Positions 54,640-64,000 of a stretch of DNA of 64,000 nucleotides are shown one piece after another. Both the position numbers and the translations under genes were made by a program. Position 1 is the first letter of the stretch; every line of letters starts with the position of its first letter. The stretch spans positions 124,001 through 188,000 of the forward strand of contig NZ_JASJOM010000008.1 in the NCBI RefSeq assembly GCF_030271255.1, in the 5' to 3' direction. Under the pieces are notes generated by a model. The model did not search any database. It worked only from the letters and a program-made list of their open reading frames with translations, and was not told the DNA's origin. The stretch comes from Peribacillus folii. Lineage in GTDB: Bacteria; Bacillota; Bacilli; Bacillales; DSM-1321.

Positions 54640-56607
54640 TTATTTACCGGTTTCGGCTTCCTTCGAACCCTCTTCATTATAGGTGTAATCATAGTCAGCT
54701 GGGTCGATCGGTTTAAAGCCATTCGGCGTGTAGAAACGGAGTAAATCACCGTTCACGACCTGGTCGGAGAGGTTGAGCATTGTTTCAACTCTTGTTTTGT
54801 AATTGAGGATGTCATCATTTTCCTCTACCAGTTCACCGGTTTTCGTATCATAATACTTCCCTTTGATTGAAGTGACATCAGGTGTTACGAAGTCACCATT
54901 CCTGAAAGGAACTACTTCATTGTGATCCTTGGACAATAGGTCGGATCCGAATTGTACGTAATCTTTGGATTCGATACCTAACAGATGCAATAATGTCGGA
55001 AGGAGGTCAATCTGGCCGCCGTATTGGTGCATTTCCCCGCCTTCAACGCCTGGTGCATGAATCAATAATGGCACCCGCTGCAATTGGGCATTCTCGAATG
55101 CGCCGACTTCCTTGCCAAGCACTTTCGACATGGCTTCCGTATGGTTTTCAGAAATACCATAGTGGTCACCATACATCACGATTACCGAGTTATCATACAG
55201 ACCTGATTTCTTCAGGTATACGAAGAATTCTCTAAGGGCTTCATCGGCATAGCGTGCAGTTTGGAAGTAATTATCAACCGATGCATCGCCGGTGGTTTGC
55301 TTGCCGATTGTCGCTTTTTCCTGATCCATGGCATATGGGAAATGGTGAGAGACCGTAATGAATTTTGTATAGAAAGGCTGTTTAAGCGTCTCTAACATCG
55401 GAATCGATTCTTTGAAGAACGGTTTATCCATCAAGCCATAGCTAAGCACTTCTTCTTTGTTTTCCATATTATAATGGCTCGCATCGAAAAACTGGTTGAA
55501 GCCAAGGGACTTATACATCTTATCGCGGTTCCAGAACGATTTATAATTACCATGGAAAACGGCAGAAGTATACCCTTTTTGTCCCAAAATCGCTGGTGCC
55601 GCTTGGTACGTATTTTGCGATTGGGTTGTGAATGCTGCTCCCTGCGGCAGACCGAAGAGGGAATTTTCCAGCATGAACTCTGCATCGGCCGTTTTACCCT
55701 GGCCCACTTGATGGAAGAAATTATCAAAGTACATGAAATCTGATTTGTCATGTGCAAGTGAGTTCAAGAATGGCGTTACCTCTTCGCCATTCAGCTTGTA
55801 ATCGATCATGAAATTCTGCATTGATTCCAAGTGAAGATATATGACATTCTTTCCTTTGGCCTTCCCGAAATATTTAGCGTTCGGTTCAGCGCTTGTTGCC
55901 TTCGTATAGTTGACCACTTCTGCGATATCCGTACTATTTGCAGTTGCTCGCTGTGCATACGTTTTTGTGTTCTGAACAGCGTCGTAGACCGTATAGTTGA
56001 ACATTCCCAAGTACTTGACGATATAGTTGCGATCGAAAGTCCTTGATAGAAGCTGCGGACGATCTTTTTCGGCAAGTCCTAAGTTAATGGCAAAAATCGC
56101 AAGCCCCGCCAAGTAAACCAGTCCGATCGTACGGCGTTTGACTCTGAATTCTTCCATTTTGAAGTCTTTGAACTTGTAAAGCACGATCAACAGGACCGTA
56201 TCAAGGAAATAAAATACATCATGGGATTTGAATAGGGCTAAAACGCTTGGGCCCAAGTCTCCTGCATTCTGCACTTGCGTCAAGGTCGGCAGCGTAATGA
56301 AATCGGTAAATGAACGGTAATAAACGATATTGAAGAATAACCATAAAGACAGCAATAAGTTCAACCTGATAATCCATTTAAACGATTTTTTACCTTTCGC
56401 CAATAGTGCCAAGCCAAAAAATAAAATGGCTGAGCTGATCGGGTTTATGAACAGCAAGAACTGCTGCAGGCCGTTTTCAAGGCCTAAGTTGAATTCGACC
56501 CGATATGAAATATAAGTTTTTATCCAAAACAAGACTACTGCAATAAAGAAAAAGCCTAGTATGTTATTTGCAAATAAATGCCGGCTTTTTTGTAGAAAAT
56601 TATTCAT
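54640..56607 (-). CDS. ltaS: Lipoteichoic acid synthase (LtaS family)
   Basis: A 655-residue polyglycerolphosphate synthase. Five membrane segments fill about residues 15-180; the extracellular sulfatase-like domain follows, with catalytic Thr306 (GQGKTADAEF), metal ligand Glu261 (LHLESMQ) and the GDHYG Asp/His pair near 480. A possible signal peptidase site lies near AQRATA (218-223). It polymerises glycerophosphate from phosphatidylglycerol on a membrane anchor. Bacilli have several paralogues (LtaS, YfnI, YqgS, YvgJ); which one this is cannot be settled here. Single gene. Confidence 0.92.
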   Translation of the reverse strand: MNNFLQKSRHLFANNILGFFFIAVVLFWIKTYISYRVEFNLGLENGLQQFLLFINPISSAILFFGLALLAKGKKSFKWIIRLNLLLSLWLFFNIVYYRSFTDFITLPTLTQVQNAGDLGPSVLALFKSHDVFYFLDTVLLIVLYKFKDFKMEEFRVKRRTIGLVYLAGLAIFAINLGLAEKDRPQLLSRTFDRNYIVKYLGMFNYTVYDAVQNTKTYAQRATANSTDIAEVVNYTKATSAEPNAKYFGKAKGKNVIYLHLESMQNFMIDYKLNGEEVTPFLNSLAHDKSDFMYFDNFFHQVGQGKTADAEFMLENSLFGLPQGAAFTTQSQNTYQAAPAILGQKGYTSAVFHGNYKSFWNRDKMYKSLGFNQFFDASHYNMENKEEVLSYGLMDKPFFKESIPMLETLKQPFYTKFITVSHHFPYAMDQEKATIGKQTTGDASVDNYFQTARYADEALREFFVYLKKSGLYDNSVIVMYGDHYGISENHTEAMSKVLGKEVGAFENAQLQRVPLLIHAPGVEGGEMHQYGGQIDLLPTLLHLLGIESKDYVQFGSDLLSKDHNEVVPFRNGDFVTPDVTSIKGKYYDTKTGELVEENDDILNYKTRVETMLNLSDQVVNGDLLRFYTPNGFKPIDPADYDYTYNEEGSKEAETGK

Positions 56608-57589
56608 GCTTTCACCTCTATTAATCTAGTGGTTTATTTATATAAATGTTTGCATACTGATTAGAACGGAAAATCGCAGAACCTATAATAGCATCCTTTT
56701 GCTCGGATAGTCAAGGATGTGACAAACCACTTTTTGCCACCCATTTACTTATCACCTTGTAACGCTTCTTTAGCTTATGAACAAGCCTCAGAAATAATGT
56801 TTCATCCGTCTTGAATGTTCAACACAACTATAACAACTATATAGGATTCCCTGTCCTTATTCCAATAAAATTCACCGTAACTTTTTTCAGGGACTATGGT
56901 TGACTGTCACAATTTATGTTCACTTCCTTCAGGCTTTTACCATTATAAACGACTCTTAATAAAAAAACCAGTACATTACAAAATATGTAAAGATATAAAT
57001 CTGGGTAACTTTTGGACGCAGCTATATTGTCAGCGCTTTCTTTCCAGTCATTTCGACAAATAAAAAAATCGATTGATCGTAAAAGTCTTTTCTTAAATTT
57101 GACCATTACAGCCGTTTACCCTGCCCCATTTCGAAAAGTCCCCTTCCTGGTGTAACAACCAGTTCATCTCCCTCCCGCCTTTTTTCGACATCAAACCAAA
57201 CTTATCAATTTTGCATACCTTTTTTTCATTCCTTTTTATCAAACCGTAAATATCACTAAAATTTCACGAATCTTTTTTTTCCATCCATCATAGGGGCGAT
57301 TTTCCAAACATGAAAATCATACGTCCATCCTTCTATGCGAGGATGCATATTCCCCGAACAAACAACGGCCATCCACGCGGTTCACCATATAATAGGAAGA
57401 AACTATTTTCAAATAGGCCGAAGCGGATGATTTTATACCCAGTGGCACCTATCGGACATCGACGGCAAGACTTGGTATCCACAGCCTTGTCCCACCCCTT
57501 AACGGCCCTTCATAGGTTCCCCTTTTACATTGAATTGATTCGTATCCTCTTCGTTAAATATATATACTCTCATCCAGATTTATTATAAA
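56608..57589. other. Long intergenic region upstream of ltaS
   Basis: Nearly 1 kb with only short frames lacking ribosome sites. It must contain the ltaS promoter. I see no RNA motif, repeat or decayed gene I can name. Confidence 0.5.
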
Positions 57590-57624
57590 AAAACAAAAAA
57601 ACCTGCCCCCAATCGAGGACAGGC
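57590..57624 (-). terminator. Terminator of the yclNOPQ operon
   Basis: On the minus strand CCTGTCC and GGGGCAGG pair around TCGATT (one G-T), followed by a long T-run. Confidence 0.9.
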
Positions 57625-57642
57625 GTTGCTTATATTCGTTTA

Positions 57643-58590
57643 TTACTTGATACCCTCGGAAATTTCTTTCACCATTTCATCAACGGATTCAAGTCCGCCT
57701 CCGGATAGGTACCAGTAGTTAGGGTCAAGGTAAATGATATTACCTTCCTTGAATGCATTAGTATTCTTCACGATGTCGTTTTCCACTGTTTCTTTTGCTG
57801 CAGCGCCATCACCGACAACCGCATCTCTATCTATAACGAATAGGTAGTCTGGATTCTTTTCAGCAATGTACTCAAAAGAAACGCTTTGTCCATGTGTCGA
57901 TACTTCCAATTTATCATCGACAGCAGGCACACCGAATACATCATGGATGATCCCGAATCTTGAATCAGGACCGTATGCACTGATTTTACCGCCGTTGGCA
58001 AGAACGATCAAGCCTTTTTTATCAGCTGGCACTTTTTCTTTCAACGCATTGATGTTTTCTTCAACAGATGCCAATTCTTTCGTTGCTTTGTCTTCTTTAC
58101 CGAAGATCTTGCCTAAAAGCGTGACATTTTCTTTAAAGGATTCCATATACTTAGTCGTATCGACACCTACGAATACCGTAGGGGCGATTTTGCTTAGTTC
58201 TTCGTATGCTTCGGATTGACGTCCTGAAATCAGGATTAGGTCCGGTGCCAGCTCATTGATTTTTTCGAAATCAGGTTCCTTTAAGCCGCCTGCGTTCTCC
58301 GTTGTGCTTTCGTATTTGGAAAGGTATTTCGGAAGGCCGTCATGAGGGACAGCAGCCACTTCCACGCCAAACTTATCAAGAGTATCAAGTGCACCCATAT
58401 CGAATACCACAACTTTTTTCGGATTGGTTTTCACTTTCGTTTCGCCTAATTGGTGCTTAACCGTAATTTCTTCGCTTTTAGCGGTTTCCTTTTTCGTTCC
58501 TGTTTCTTCTTTTGCTTTATCTGATCCGCAAGCAACAGCCACTACGGCCAGCATTGCAATTAAAAGCAAGACAGATAATTTCTTTAACAT
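57643..58590 (-). CDS. yclQ: YclQ-type ferric siderophore-binding lipoprotein
   Basis: A 315-residue FecB/FhuD-type lipoprotein. Signal MLKKLSVLLLIAMLAVVAVAC, then a charged linker and the binding domain (KKVVVFDMGALDTLDKFGVEVAAVPHDGLPKYL; DFEKINELAPDLILISGRQ; YLFVIDRDAVVGDGAAAKETVEND). The sequence and operon order match B. subtilis YclQ, which binds petrobactin-type siderophores. The ATG at 58590 follows GAGG at eight bases; the GTG at 58599 is inside that site. Last gene of the operon, after a 206-base gap. Confidence 0.9.
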   Translation of the reverse strand: MLKKLSVLLLIAMLAVVAVACGSDKAKEETGTKKETAKSEEITVKHQLGETKVKTNPKKVVVFDMGALDTLDKFGVEVAAVPHDGLPKYLSKYESTTENAGGLKEPDFEKINELAPDLILISGRQSEAYEELSKIAPTVFVGVDTTKYMESFKENVTLLGKIFGKEDKATKELASVEENINALKEKVPADKKGLIVLANGGKISAYGPDSRFGIIHDVFGVPAVDDKLEVSTHGQSVSFEYIAEKNPDYLFVIDRDAVVGDGAAAKETVENDIVKNTNAFKEGNIIYLDPNYWYLSGGGLESVDEMVKEISEGIK

Positions 58591-58599
58591 TTTGGTCAC

Positions 58600-58796
58600 C
58601 TCGAAAAATATTTTTTATTTAAAATCACTTTATGAAACTTCACCATCACAAAATCACCTTCGCCACTTTCTCCCTGAAAACAGGAGGCGGCTATAATCTT
58701 GGGCGCCCGCCACCTTTTACGAGCCAATATAATGGGCGAGGTCAAACTGGAACGGCTGCCATTACTGAAGTGATTAAAAACCGATTGGTTTGGTGC
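58600..58796 (-). other. Structured spacer between yclP and yclQ
   Basis: The other three ycl genes overlap, but here 206 bases separate ATPase and binding-protein genes. On the minus strand GGTGGCGG and CCGCCTCC pair (one mismatch) around a 15-base loop. Such a stem can trim or stabilise the binding-protein message; no clear second promoter is visible. Confidence 0.45.
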
Positions 58797-59555
58797 TTAC
58801 GTGAAATACACGCAAATCCTATTGTCATTGATCGTTTGGATTTCAATATCCATATCGTAAATTTCCTTCAATACATCGGAAGTGATGACCTGTTCGGTAG
58901 GTCCATCATGAACGACCTTGCCATCCTTCAATGCGACGATATGGTCGGAATAGCAGGAGGCAAAATTAATATCATGGATGACGATGATCACCGTCTTCCC
59001 CAATTCGTCTGCCAATCGCCTCAATACCTTCATGATTTGAACGGAATGCTTCATATCGAGATTGTTCAAAGGTTCATCAAGAAGGACATACTCCGTGTTC
59101 TGGGCAATGACCATGGCAATGAACGCACGCTGCTGCTGTCCGCCGCTAAGCTGGTCAAGGTATTTCCCCTGCATGTCGGCAAGATCCATATATTCAATCG
59201 CTTCATCGACATAGACCCAATCCTCTTTCGTCAGTTTCCCTTGTGAATAAGGAAATCGGCCAAAAGCGACGAGTTCACGGATCGTTAAACGGATATTGAT
59301 ATGGTTTGACTGCTTTAAAATGGCGATTTTCTTTGCCAGCTCATTGCTATTGAAGTTGCCCATATCCTTGCCATCGATCAGGACTTCCCCTGAATCACGG
59401 GTGATGAGCCGGCTGATCATCGACAGGACGGTGCTTTTTCCCGCACCATTGGGCCCGATGAAGGAAGTGATTTTCCCTTTCTGGATTTCAAGGGAAACGT
59501 CCTCGACAACCGTTTTATTATGATATTTCTTGAACAAATTTCTCACTTCTACCAT
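58797..59555 (-). CDS. yclP: YclP, siderophore ABC transporter ATPase
   Basis: A 252-residue ATPase of the FecE type: Walker A GPNGAGKST, signature LSGGQQQR, Walker B YVLLDEP and the His switch in VIIVIHDI. Contains FGRFPYSQG typical of siderophore ATPases. Its start overlaps the end of yclO by 7 bases. It energises import through YclN and YclO. Confidence 0.93.
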   Translation of the reverse strand: MVEVRNLFKKYHNKTVVEDVSLEIQKGKITSFIGPNGAGKSTVLSMISRLITRDSGEVLIDGKDMGNFNSNELAKKIAILKQSNHINIRLTIRELVAFGRFPYSQGKLTKEDWVYVDEAIEYMDLADMQGKYLDQLSGGQQQRAFIAMVIAQNTEYVLLDEPLNNLDMKHSVQIMKVLRRLADELGKTVIIVIHDINFASCYSDHIVALKDGKVVHDGPTEQVITSDVLKEIYDMDIEIQTINDNRICVYFT

Positions 59556-60496
59556 GATTTATTCTCCTTTAATAGAAGATAGATGAAATAAACACCGCCA
59601 ATGAAGTTGATGATGACACTAAGGGTCGTGGAGAAGGTGAATATCCTCTCTACAATGAATTGACCCCCGGCCAAGGCAATCACACTGATCAGCATCGCTC
59701 CCGGGATGATGTGTTTATGGCGATAGGATTTAATGAATTGGTAAGCCACATTGGCAACTAGCAAGCCCAGGAACGTGATTGGGCCGATTAATGCAGTTGA
59801 AATCGAGATCAAGATCGTCACGACGATCAAGACCCGTTTCGTGACAAAATCATAATCCACACCCAGGTTTACGGCTTGGTCCCTTCCAAGGGACATGACA
59901 TCCAAATATTTCATAAATCTCATGAAATAGATCATGACCGCAATCATGAGGATGATGGACAAGGTCAATAGGTCCGTATTGACATTATTGAAGCTGGCAA
60001 ACATCTTATTTTGGATGATTTGAAATTCATTCGGGTCTATCAAGACTTGCATGAATGAAGACATACTTCCGAATAATGTCCCGAAGATGATACCGATAAG
60101 TAACAGAAAGTAAATATTGCGTTCTTTCTTGAACATGAATTTGAACAGCAGGCTGGCAAAAATGAGCATTACAGCCAGCGTAAGCAGGAAATTAAGATTT
60201 TTATTCATGATCAGGATGTGCGTTGAGCCAAAGAGGAAAATCACTCCGGTTTGGATCAGCATATACATCGAGTCCAATCCCAAAATGCTTGGTGTCAGGA
60301 TTTTATTATTCGTGACCGTCTGGAAAATCACCGTTGAGAAGGCTATTGCACAGCCTACCACGATGATGGCGATGATTTTCACGATCCTTCGCGGAAGTGC
60401 ATAATCCCAATTCGGACCAAGATCCCAAAAGATATAGCCTGCCGTCAAAGCCGCTGCAAGAACGGCTAACATGATGATCTTACTTCTATTATTCAT
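59549..60496 (-). CDS. yclO: YclO, siderophore ABC transporter permease
   Basis: A 315-residue FecCD-type permease with eight to ten hydrophobic segments (IIAIIVVGCAIAFSTVIFQTVTNNKILTPSILGLDSMYMLIQTG; ALIGPITFLGLLVANVAYQFI). Its start overlaps the yclN stop by eight bases, so the two permeases are translated together. Pairs with YclN to form the channel. Confidence 0.92.
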   Translation of the reverse strand: MNNRSKIIMLAVLAAALTAGYIFWDLGPNWDYALPRRIVKIIAIIVVGCAIAFSTVIFQTVTNNKILTPSILGLDSMYMLIQTGVIFLFGSTHILIMNKNLNFLLTLAVMLIFASLLFKFMFKKERNIYFLLLIGIIFGTLFGSMSSFMQVLIDPNEFQIIQNKMFASFNNVNTDLLTLSIILMIAVMIYFMRFMKYLDVMSLGRDQAVNLGVDYDFVTKRVLIVVTILISISTALIGPITFLGLLVANVAYQFIKSYRHKHIIPGAMLISVIALAGGQFIVERIFTFSTTLSVIINFIGGVYFIYLLLKENKSW

Positions 60497-61439
60497 ATGC
60501 CCTTCTCCTCATTATCAGATAGATGAATACGGCGCTTCCTATCACACCCACGACGAGACCGATCGGGATTTCGAATGGATATATGATGAGCCTGCCGATA
60601 ATGTCGCAGACCAATAGGAACACGGCCCCTAGCAAGGCTGTATGAGAAAGACTCTTTTTCAAATTATCACCAAGGTACAGGGACACGATATTCGGTACGA
60701 TCAATCCTATGAAAGGAATGGTGCCCACCGTAAGCAAGACGACCGTTGAGGATAAGGCGACGATGACCAAGCCAAAATTGACGACGAATTTATAATTGAG
60801 CCCCAGGTTGATGGCGAATTCCTCACCCATTCCTGCCACAGTGAATTTATTGGCGAAGAAGTAGGCGAGAATGACTAACGGGATACTGACATATATCAGC
60901 TCGTACCTCCCCGACATGATCATCGAGAAGTCTCCATTCATCCAGGTGTTGAGGCTTTGGATCAAATCATATTTATAAGCAAAAAACGTCGAGATGGAGC
61001 CGACGATATTGCCAAACATCAACCCAACCAATGGAATGAAGATGGTATCCTTATATTTAACTTGATCAAGAATTTTCATGAACAAGAAGGTACCTGCCAA
61101 AGCGAATAGAAACGCAAATGCCATCTTCTCGATAAGCGCGGCTGATGGAAAGATGATAAGGGCAAGCAGAAGGCCAAGCCTTGCGGAATCCATGGTACCT
61201 GCAGTGGTGGGAGATACGAATTTATTGCGGCTCAATTGCTGCATGATCAGCCCGCTTATGCTCATCACCACTCCGGCAATGATTATCGTAACCATTCTTG
61301 GAAAGCGGCTTTGCAGCATGATCTGCACTTTATCATCGGATAAGTTCAATAAATCGAGGGGAGTGATGTCCTTTACGCCGATGAATAATGAAGTAAAGGA
61401 TAAAATGATTAAAGCAATGACTAAATATCTTATCTTCAT
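60489..61439 (-). CDS. yclN: YclN, siderophore ABC transporter permease
   Basis: A 316-residue FecCD-type permease (FPRMVTIIIAGVVMSISGLIMQQLSRNKFVSPTTAGTMDSARLGLL; TVGTIPFIGLIVPNIVSLYLGDNLKKSL). First gene of yclNOPQ, same order as in B. subtilis. AGTAGGAAATGTAA precedes the ATG. A strong Fur box lies about 120 bases upstream, so expression should rise on iron limitation. Confidence 0.92.
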   Translation of the reverse strand: MKIRYLVIALIILSFTSLFIGVKDITPLDLLNLSDDKVQIMLQSRFPRMVTIIIAGVVMSISGLIMQQLSRNKFVSPTTAGTMDSARLGLLLALIIFPSAALIEKMAFAFLFALAGTFLFMKILDQVKYKDTIFIPLVGLMFGNIVGSISTFFAYKYDLIQSLNTWMNGDFSMIMSGRYELIYVSIPLVILAYFFANKFTVAGMGEEFAINLGLNYKFVVNFGLVIVALSSTVVLLTVGTIPFIGLIVPNIVSLYLGDNLKKSLSHTALLGAVFLLVCDIIGRLIIYPFEIPIGLVVGVIGSAVFIYLIMRRRAYE

Positions 61440-61558
61440 TTACATTTCCTACTCTTCCTATCTCAGTAATAACAGCGATAATATTTTTAATTAAAAATAT
61501 ATGAATAAAGACTATTAGACTGTCATTTTTCATATATAACTCATGAGACATCTTTTTT

Positions 61559-61585
61559 TGATAATGAGATTCATTATCATTATCA
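61559..61585 (-). promoter_or_regulatory. Fur box upstream of yclN
   Basis: Contains TGATAAT at one end, ATTATCA at the other and an internal ATTATCATTATCA, giving overlapping matches to the Bacillus Fur site TGATAATNATTATCA. It lies in the 321-base gap between yclN and the divergent YuzB-like gene and may act on either. Confidence 0.88.
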
Positions 61586-61763
61586 GATTCACTCTTATTC
61601 TAACACTTCTTAGATATGTGTCAATATATACAGGGCAATTACTTTTATTAATTAAAGTGACTGCCTTTGTAATGATTTTGGATAATCCATCCATGCATTT
61701 ATCCTCGGTAAATGATAAAATCAAATAACATATACTCATTCTTCTAATGAAAGAAGCGATATG

Positions 61764-62033
61764 ATGAAAACCTTCCTTTCCAAAATGTTCATTACAAAAG
61801 ATAAAATCCAAATTGAATTTTGCCAAAATAACCTTGACCGCTTCTTAACTGAACAGACGATTGCTGAATATGGTAAGTTGCTGGCCACCCCCCGGATTCA
61901 ACATAAGGAATATGAATGCTTAAGCGAATGTAAGCTATGCAAGGAAACGGCCTATGCAAAAGTGAACGGCCGGATCATGCGCGGAAAGGATTCACTTGAC
62001 CTTTTGCACCAATTGCAGGAAGTTTTGAAATAA
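61764..62033 (+). CDS. DUF1450 (YuzB-like) protein
   Basis: An 89-residue protein. The DUF1450 pattern is clear: IEFCQNNLDRFLTEQTIAEYGK, EYECLSECKLCKETAYAKVNGRIMRGKDSLDLLHQLQE. Three cysteines (CLSECKLC) may bind a metal or cluster. Family function is unknown. Two ATGs (61761, 61764) follow AAAGAAGCGAT. It is divergent from the Fur-controlled ycl operon, so an iron link is possible. Confidence 0.8.
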   Translation: MKTFLSKMFITKDKIQIEFCQNNLDRFLTEQTIAEYGKLLATPRIQHKEYECLSECKLCKETAYAKVNGRIMRGKDSLDLLHQLQEVLK

Positions 62034-62070
62034 AGGCGGATCAAGCTAAAGGCTGATCCGCCTTTATTTC
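62032..62070 (+). terminator. Terminator after the YuzB-like gene
   Basis: AAAGGCGGATCA and TGATCCGCCTTT form a perfect 12-bp stem followed by ATTTC. Confidence 0.9.
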
Positions 62071-62264
62071 ATTTCCAAGCTCCACCACGGGTCGCGGAGA
62101 ATGAATATAGCCTGAAAGCAGGAGACCCTGCTGGGCTGGAAGCCATGCAATTTCCTTATCAATCTAGTATATCCTTCCTGTTTTTTACCATTCCTATCTT
62201 TTACACTGTATACCTAGTGAAAAATATGATAATTTATGGAAAAAGACAATTGAGGAGGACCTCC

Positions 62265-63920
62265 GTGAAAAAAATCATTCCAACCATCCTATCAGCCGTC
62301 ACACTAGGCCTTGTCACTGGATTTCCTGGCCAAACTCCCATTGCCAAGGCAGAAGAATTCACCCCTTATTACGGAAAGGGACCAAGCTATATCCAACCTG
62401 ATAATCTCTCATATCTTTTCCCAGAACCTGCCGCAGCTTTCAAGACACCTGCCTTTAAACGAGACAAGATCGCCTTTACAAGCCAAGAAGAGTTGATTGG
62501 CTATATCCAATCCCTCTCCCGTAAAAATAAGGACATGACTGTTAAAAAGCTCGGAAAATCCACAGAGGGACGCGATATCCCGATGCTGTTTTTCAGCAAG
62601 GAATCAAAAAGTCCGCATAAGGAAAGCCGCAAACCATTGATCTGGATCCAAGGACAAATTCATGGCAATGAACCCGCGGCTGGCGAATCAACCTTGGTCC
62701 TTGCCCAATGGCTCGCAGATGGCAAGCTTGGCGATGTGCTCGATAAAGTGAATATAGCCATCGTCCCACGCGTCAATCCCGATGGATCATATTATTTCAA
62801 GCGATACACCTCCAATGATATGGATGCGAATCGCGATTATTTGAAAGTGGAATATCCCGAAGTACAGAAGATTCATCAGGCAATCGATGAGTATGAGCCT
62901 GCCGTCATTCTTGATGTACATGAATATACCGTCAATCCCGCTCCCCTAACTAAAATAGGTGCAAATGGCTCGATTTCTTCCTATGACCTGCTCATCTCCT
63001 CAGCCAAGAATTTGAACATACCGAAGCAGCTGCGAAAAGCTTCCGATGAGCTGCTTTTACCGAATGTTTTTAAAACCTTGAAAAAAGAAAAGCTCTCCTA
63101 TCATGATTACTATACACTCGATACCTCCGATGCAGGTGTCCTTACAGCGACTGAAGGGAGCACCGAAGCCCGTATCGGCCGAAACGCCCTCGGCTTGAAA
63201 AATACGATGACCTATTTAATTGAAACAAGGGGAATCAATATCGCCCGTACCGATTTTAAACGGCGGGTCTTTGCCCAAGCGACCGCACAGGCGGCCTTCA
63301 TTAAAACGACCGCCGAACGGGCAGCTGCCGTTAAAAAAGCGGTGAAGCAGGCGGAGCATGAAGTCATCCAAAAAGGAAAAAAGGCTCATGATCGGGACAA
63401 GATTGTCATTACCAGTGAAAATAAGTTAGTCAAGAACCAAAGGCTGGCAGTAGTCGATTTGGCGAAGGCCAAATTGGTCAACACCCCAATCGATTGGCTC
63501 GATTCGACCGATGCCTACCCTACCCTTGTCAGGAATCGCCCGACAGCCTACATCCTGCCGCCTGAATATAAAAATATCGCCGAGAAACTGCAAGTATTGG
63601 GTGTAGACGTGAAAAAATTAAAAAAACCTGTGAAAATATCAGCTGAAGGCTATAAAGTCAAAGATGTCAAGGTATCTAAGGAACTGGAAAGCGGACATAG
63701 CACAAGGGAAGTCACCACCGACATAACAACGAAGAAACGCGATTTCCCAAAAGGCAGCTATGTATTCGACATGGCCCAGGCCGATGCCAATTTCATCTCC
63801 CTTGCCCTTGAGCCTGAAGGGATAGATAGCTATGTGACTTTCAATTTCATCCCTGCCCAAAAAGGGAAGGAACTCCCGATCTACCGCTATATGCACCAAT
63901 CGCCGTTACCGGCCGAATGA
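62265..63920 (+). CDS. Secreted M14-family zinc carboxypeptidase
   Basis: A 551-residue secreted metallopeptidase. Signal peptide MKKIIPTILSAVTLGLVTGFPGQTPIAKA, then the M14 domain (about 70-370): zinc ligands His and Glu in GQIHGNEPAAGES, third ligand in ILDVHEYT, Arg/Asn substrate contacts in DANRDYLK, and catalytic Glu in YLIETRGIN. A C-terminal region of about 170 residues follows (VDLAKAKLVNTPIDWLDSTDAYPTLVRNRPTAYILPPEYKNIAEKLQVLGVDVKKL), common in large M14 family members. The GTG at 62265 has GAGGAGG at six to seven bases; upstream in-frame ATG has none. Substrate unknown. Confidence 0.88.
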   Translation: MKKIIPTILSAVTLGLVTGFPGQTPIAKAEEFTPYYGKGPSYIQPDNLSYLFPEPAAAFKTPAFKRDKIAFTSQEELIGYIQSLSRKNKDMTVKKLGKSTEGRDIPMLFFSKESKSPHKESRKPLIWIQGQIHGNEPAAGESTLVLAQWLADGKLGDVLDKVNIAIVPRVNPDGSYYFKRYTSNDMDANRDYLKVEYPEVQKIHQAIDEYEPAVILDVHEYTVNPAPLTKIGANGSISSYDLLISSAKNLNIPKQLRKASDELLLPNVFKTLKKEKLSYHDYYTLDTSDAGVLTATEGSTEARIGRNALGLKNTMTYLIETRGINIARTDFKRRVFAQATAQAAFIKTTAERAAAVKKAVKQAEHEVIQKGKKAHDRDKIVITSENKLVKNQRLAVVDLAKAKLVNTPIDWLDSTDAYPTLVRNRPTAYILPPEYKNIAEKLQVLGVDVKKLKKPVKISAEGYKVKDVKVSKELESGHSTREVTTDITTKKRDFPKGSYVFDMAQADANFISLALEPEGIDSYVTFNFIPAQKGKELPIYRYMHQSPLPAE

Positions 63921-63939
63921 TTTATCCTGTTCTTATAAA

Positions 63940-63978
63940 AAGCGCTTTGGCTGATTTTATCGCCAAGGCGTTTTCTGT
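63940..63978 (+). terminator. Terminator after the M14 peptidase gene
   Basis: CGCTTTGGC and GCCAAGGCG pair with G-T contacts around a 10-base loop and are followed by TTTTCTGTTTT. Confidence 0.8.
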
Positions 63979-64000
63979 TTTCCCGAATGCACTGGTAACT

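Noticed and set aside
56894-57106. 70-codon minus-strand ORF upstream of ltaS
   Set aside because: No ribosome site and no recognisable family; treated as non-coding.
57310-57588. 92-codon plus-strand ORF upstream of the ycl terminator
   Set aside because: No ribosome site, unnatural composition and ends in the terminator A-tract.
62145-62264. Upstream in-frame ATG for the M14 peptidase
   Set aside because: It would place 40 residues before a clear signal peptide; the GTG behind GAGGAGG is the better start.

Overview
The window reads as chromosome of a spore-forming Bacillaceae bacterium, most likely Peribacillus/Bacillus simplex-like (inference from gene order and protein style; no rRNA is present to confirm it). 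Gene content and order follow the Bacillus subtilis yutH-to-yus stretch closely: yutH-G-F-E-D-C, lipA, lytH(yunA), yunB-F, sufCDSUB, metNPQ, yusE-F-gcvH-yusI, fadNAE, yuzL, fadM and CotF-like coat genes. Nearly every start is preceded by a strong GGAGG-type ribosome site, and many GTG/TTG starts are used. Many ORFs had to be trimmed to internal starts.

Layout. 1-8.5 kb: partial SH3/L,D-transpeptidase gene, yut genes, lipoyl synthase, sporulation endopeptidase LytH and YunB. 8.6-9.35 kb: a higher-order repeat built of 21-bp units. 9.4-14.25 kb: HD-GYP protein and yunC-F. 14.4-17.3 kb: a small AT-rich accessory island (subtilase, SAR2788-like putative secreted toxin, unknown cytosolic protein) lying between two copies of the sufB 3' end. 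17.25-22.5 kb: the Fe-S assembly operon sufCDSUB. 23.5-28 kb: methionine uptake (metNPQ) and MetY, each behind its own SAM riboswitch. 28-36.8 kb: small redox proteins, gcvH and the fatty acid beta-oxidation operon fadNAE with a FadR operator, then yuzL and fadM. 36.9-39.2 kb: two coat-F proteins, a second 21-bp repeat array and a RodA-type glycosyltransferase. 39.3-43 kb: mntABCD manganese importer with a candidate MntR box. 43-46.3 kb: a 29-codon membrane peptide, a LacI regulator, and a lysine permease behind a lysine riboswitch. 46.4-50.3 kb: a GerA-type germinant receptor operon. 50.4-53.7 kb: a patchy accessory stretch with a YhcN-type lipoprotein, interspersed repeat, DUF948 protein, an orphan palindrome and a HExxH protein flanked by duplicated membrane-protein genes. 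54-64 kb: RraA-like protein, lipoteichoic acid synthase, the yclNOPQ siderophore importer behind a Fur box, a YuzB-like protein and a secreted M14 peptidase.

Main themes are sporulation/germination (yutH, yutC, lytH, yunB, coat genes, ger operon), cofactor and sulfur metabolism (lipA, suf, met, gcvH) and metal/iron uptake (mnt, ycl). The most unusual signals are the island at the sufB 3' end, the two 21-bp repeat arrays that both sit between convergent gene pairs, and the duplicated membrane-protein/HExxH locus.
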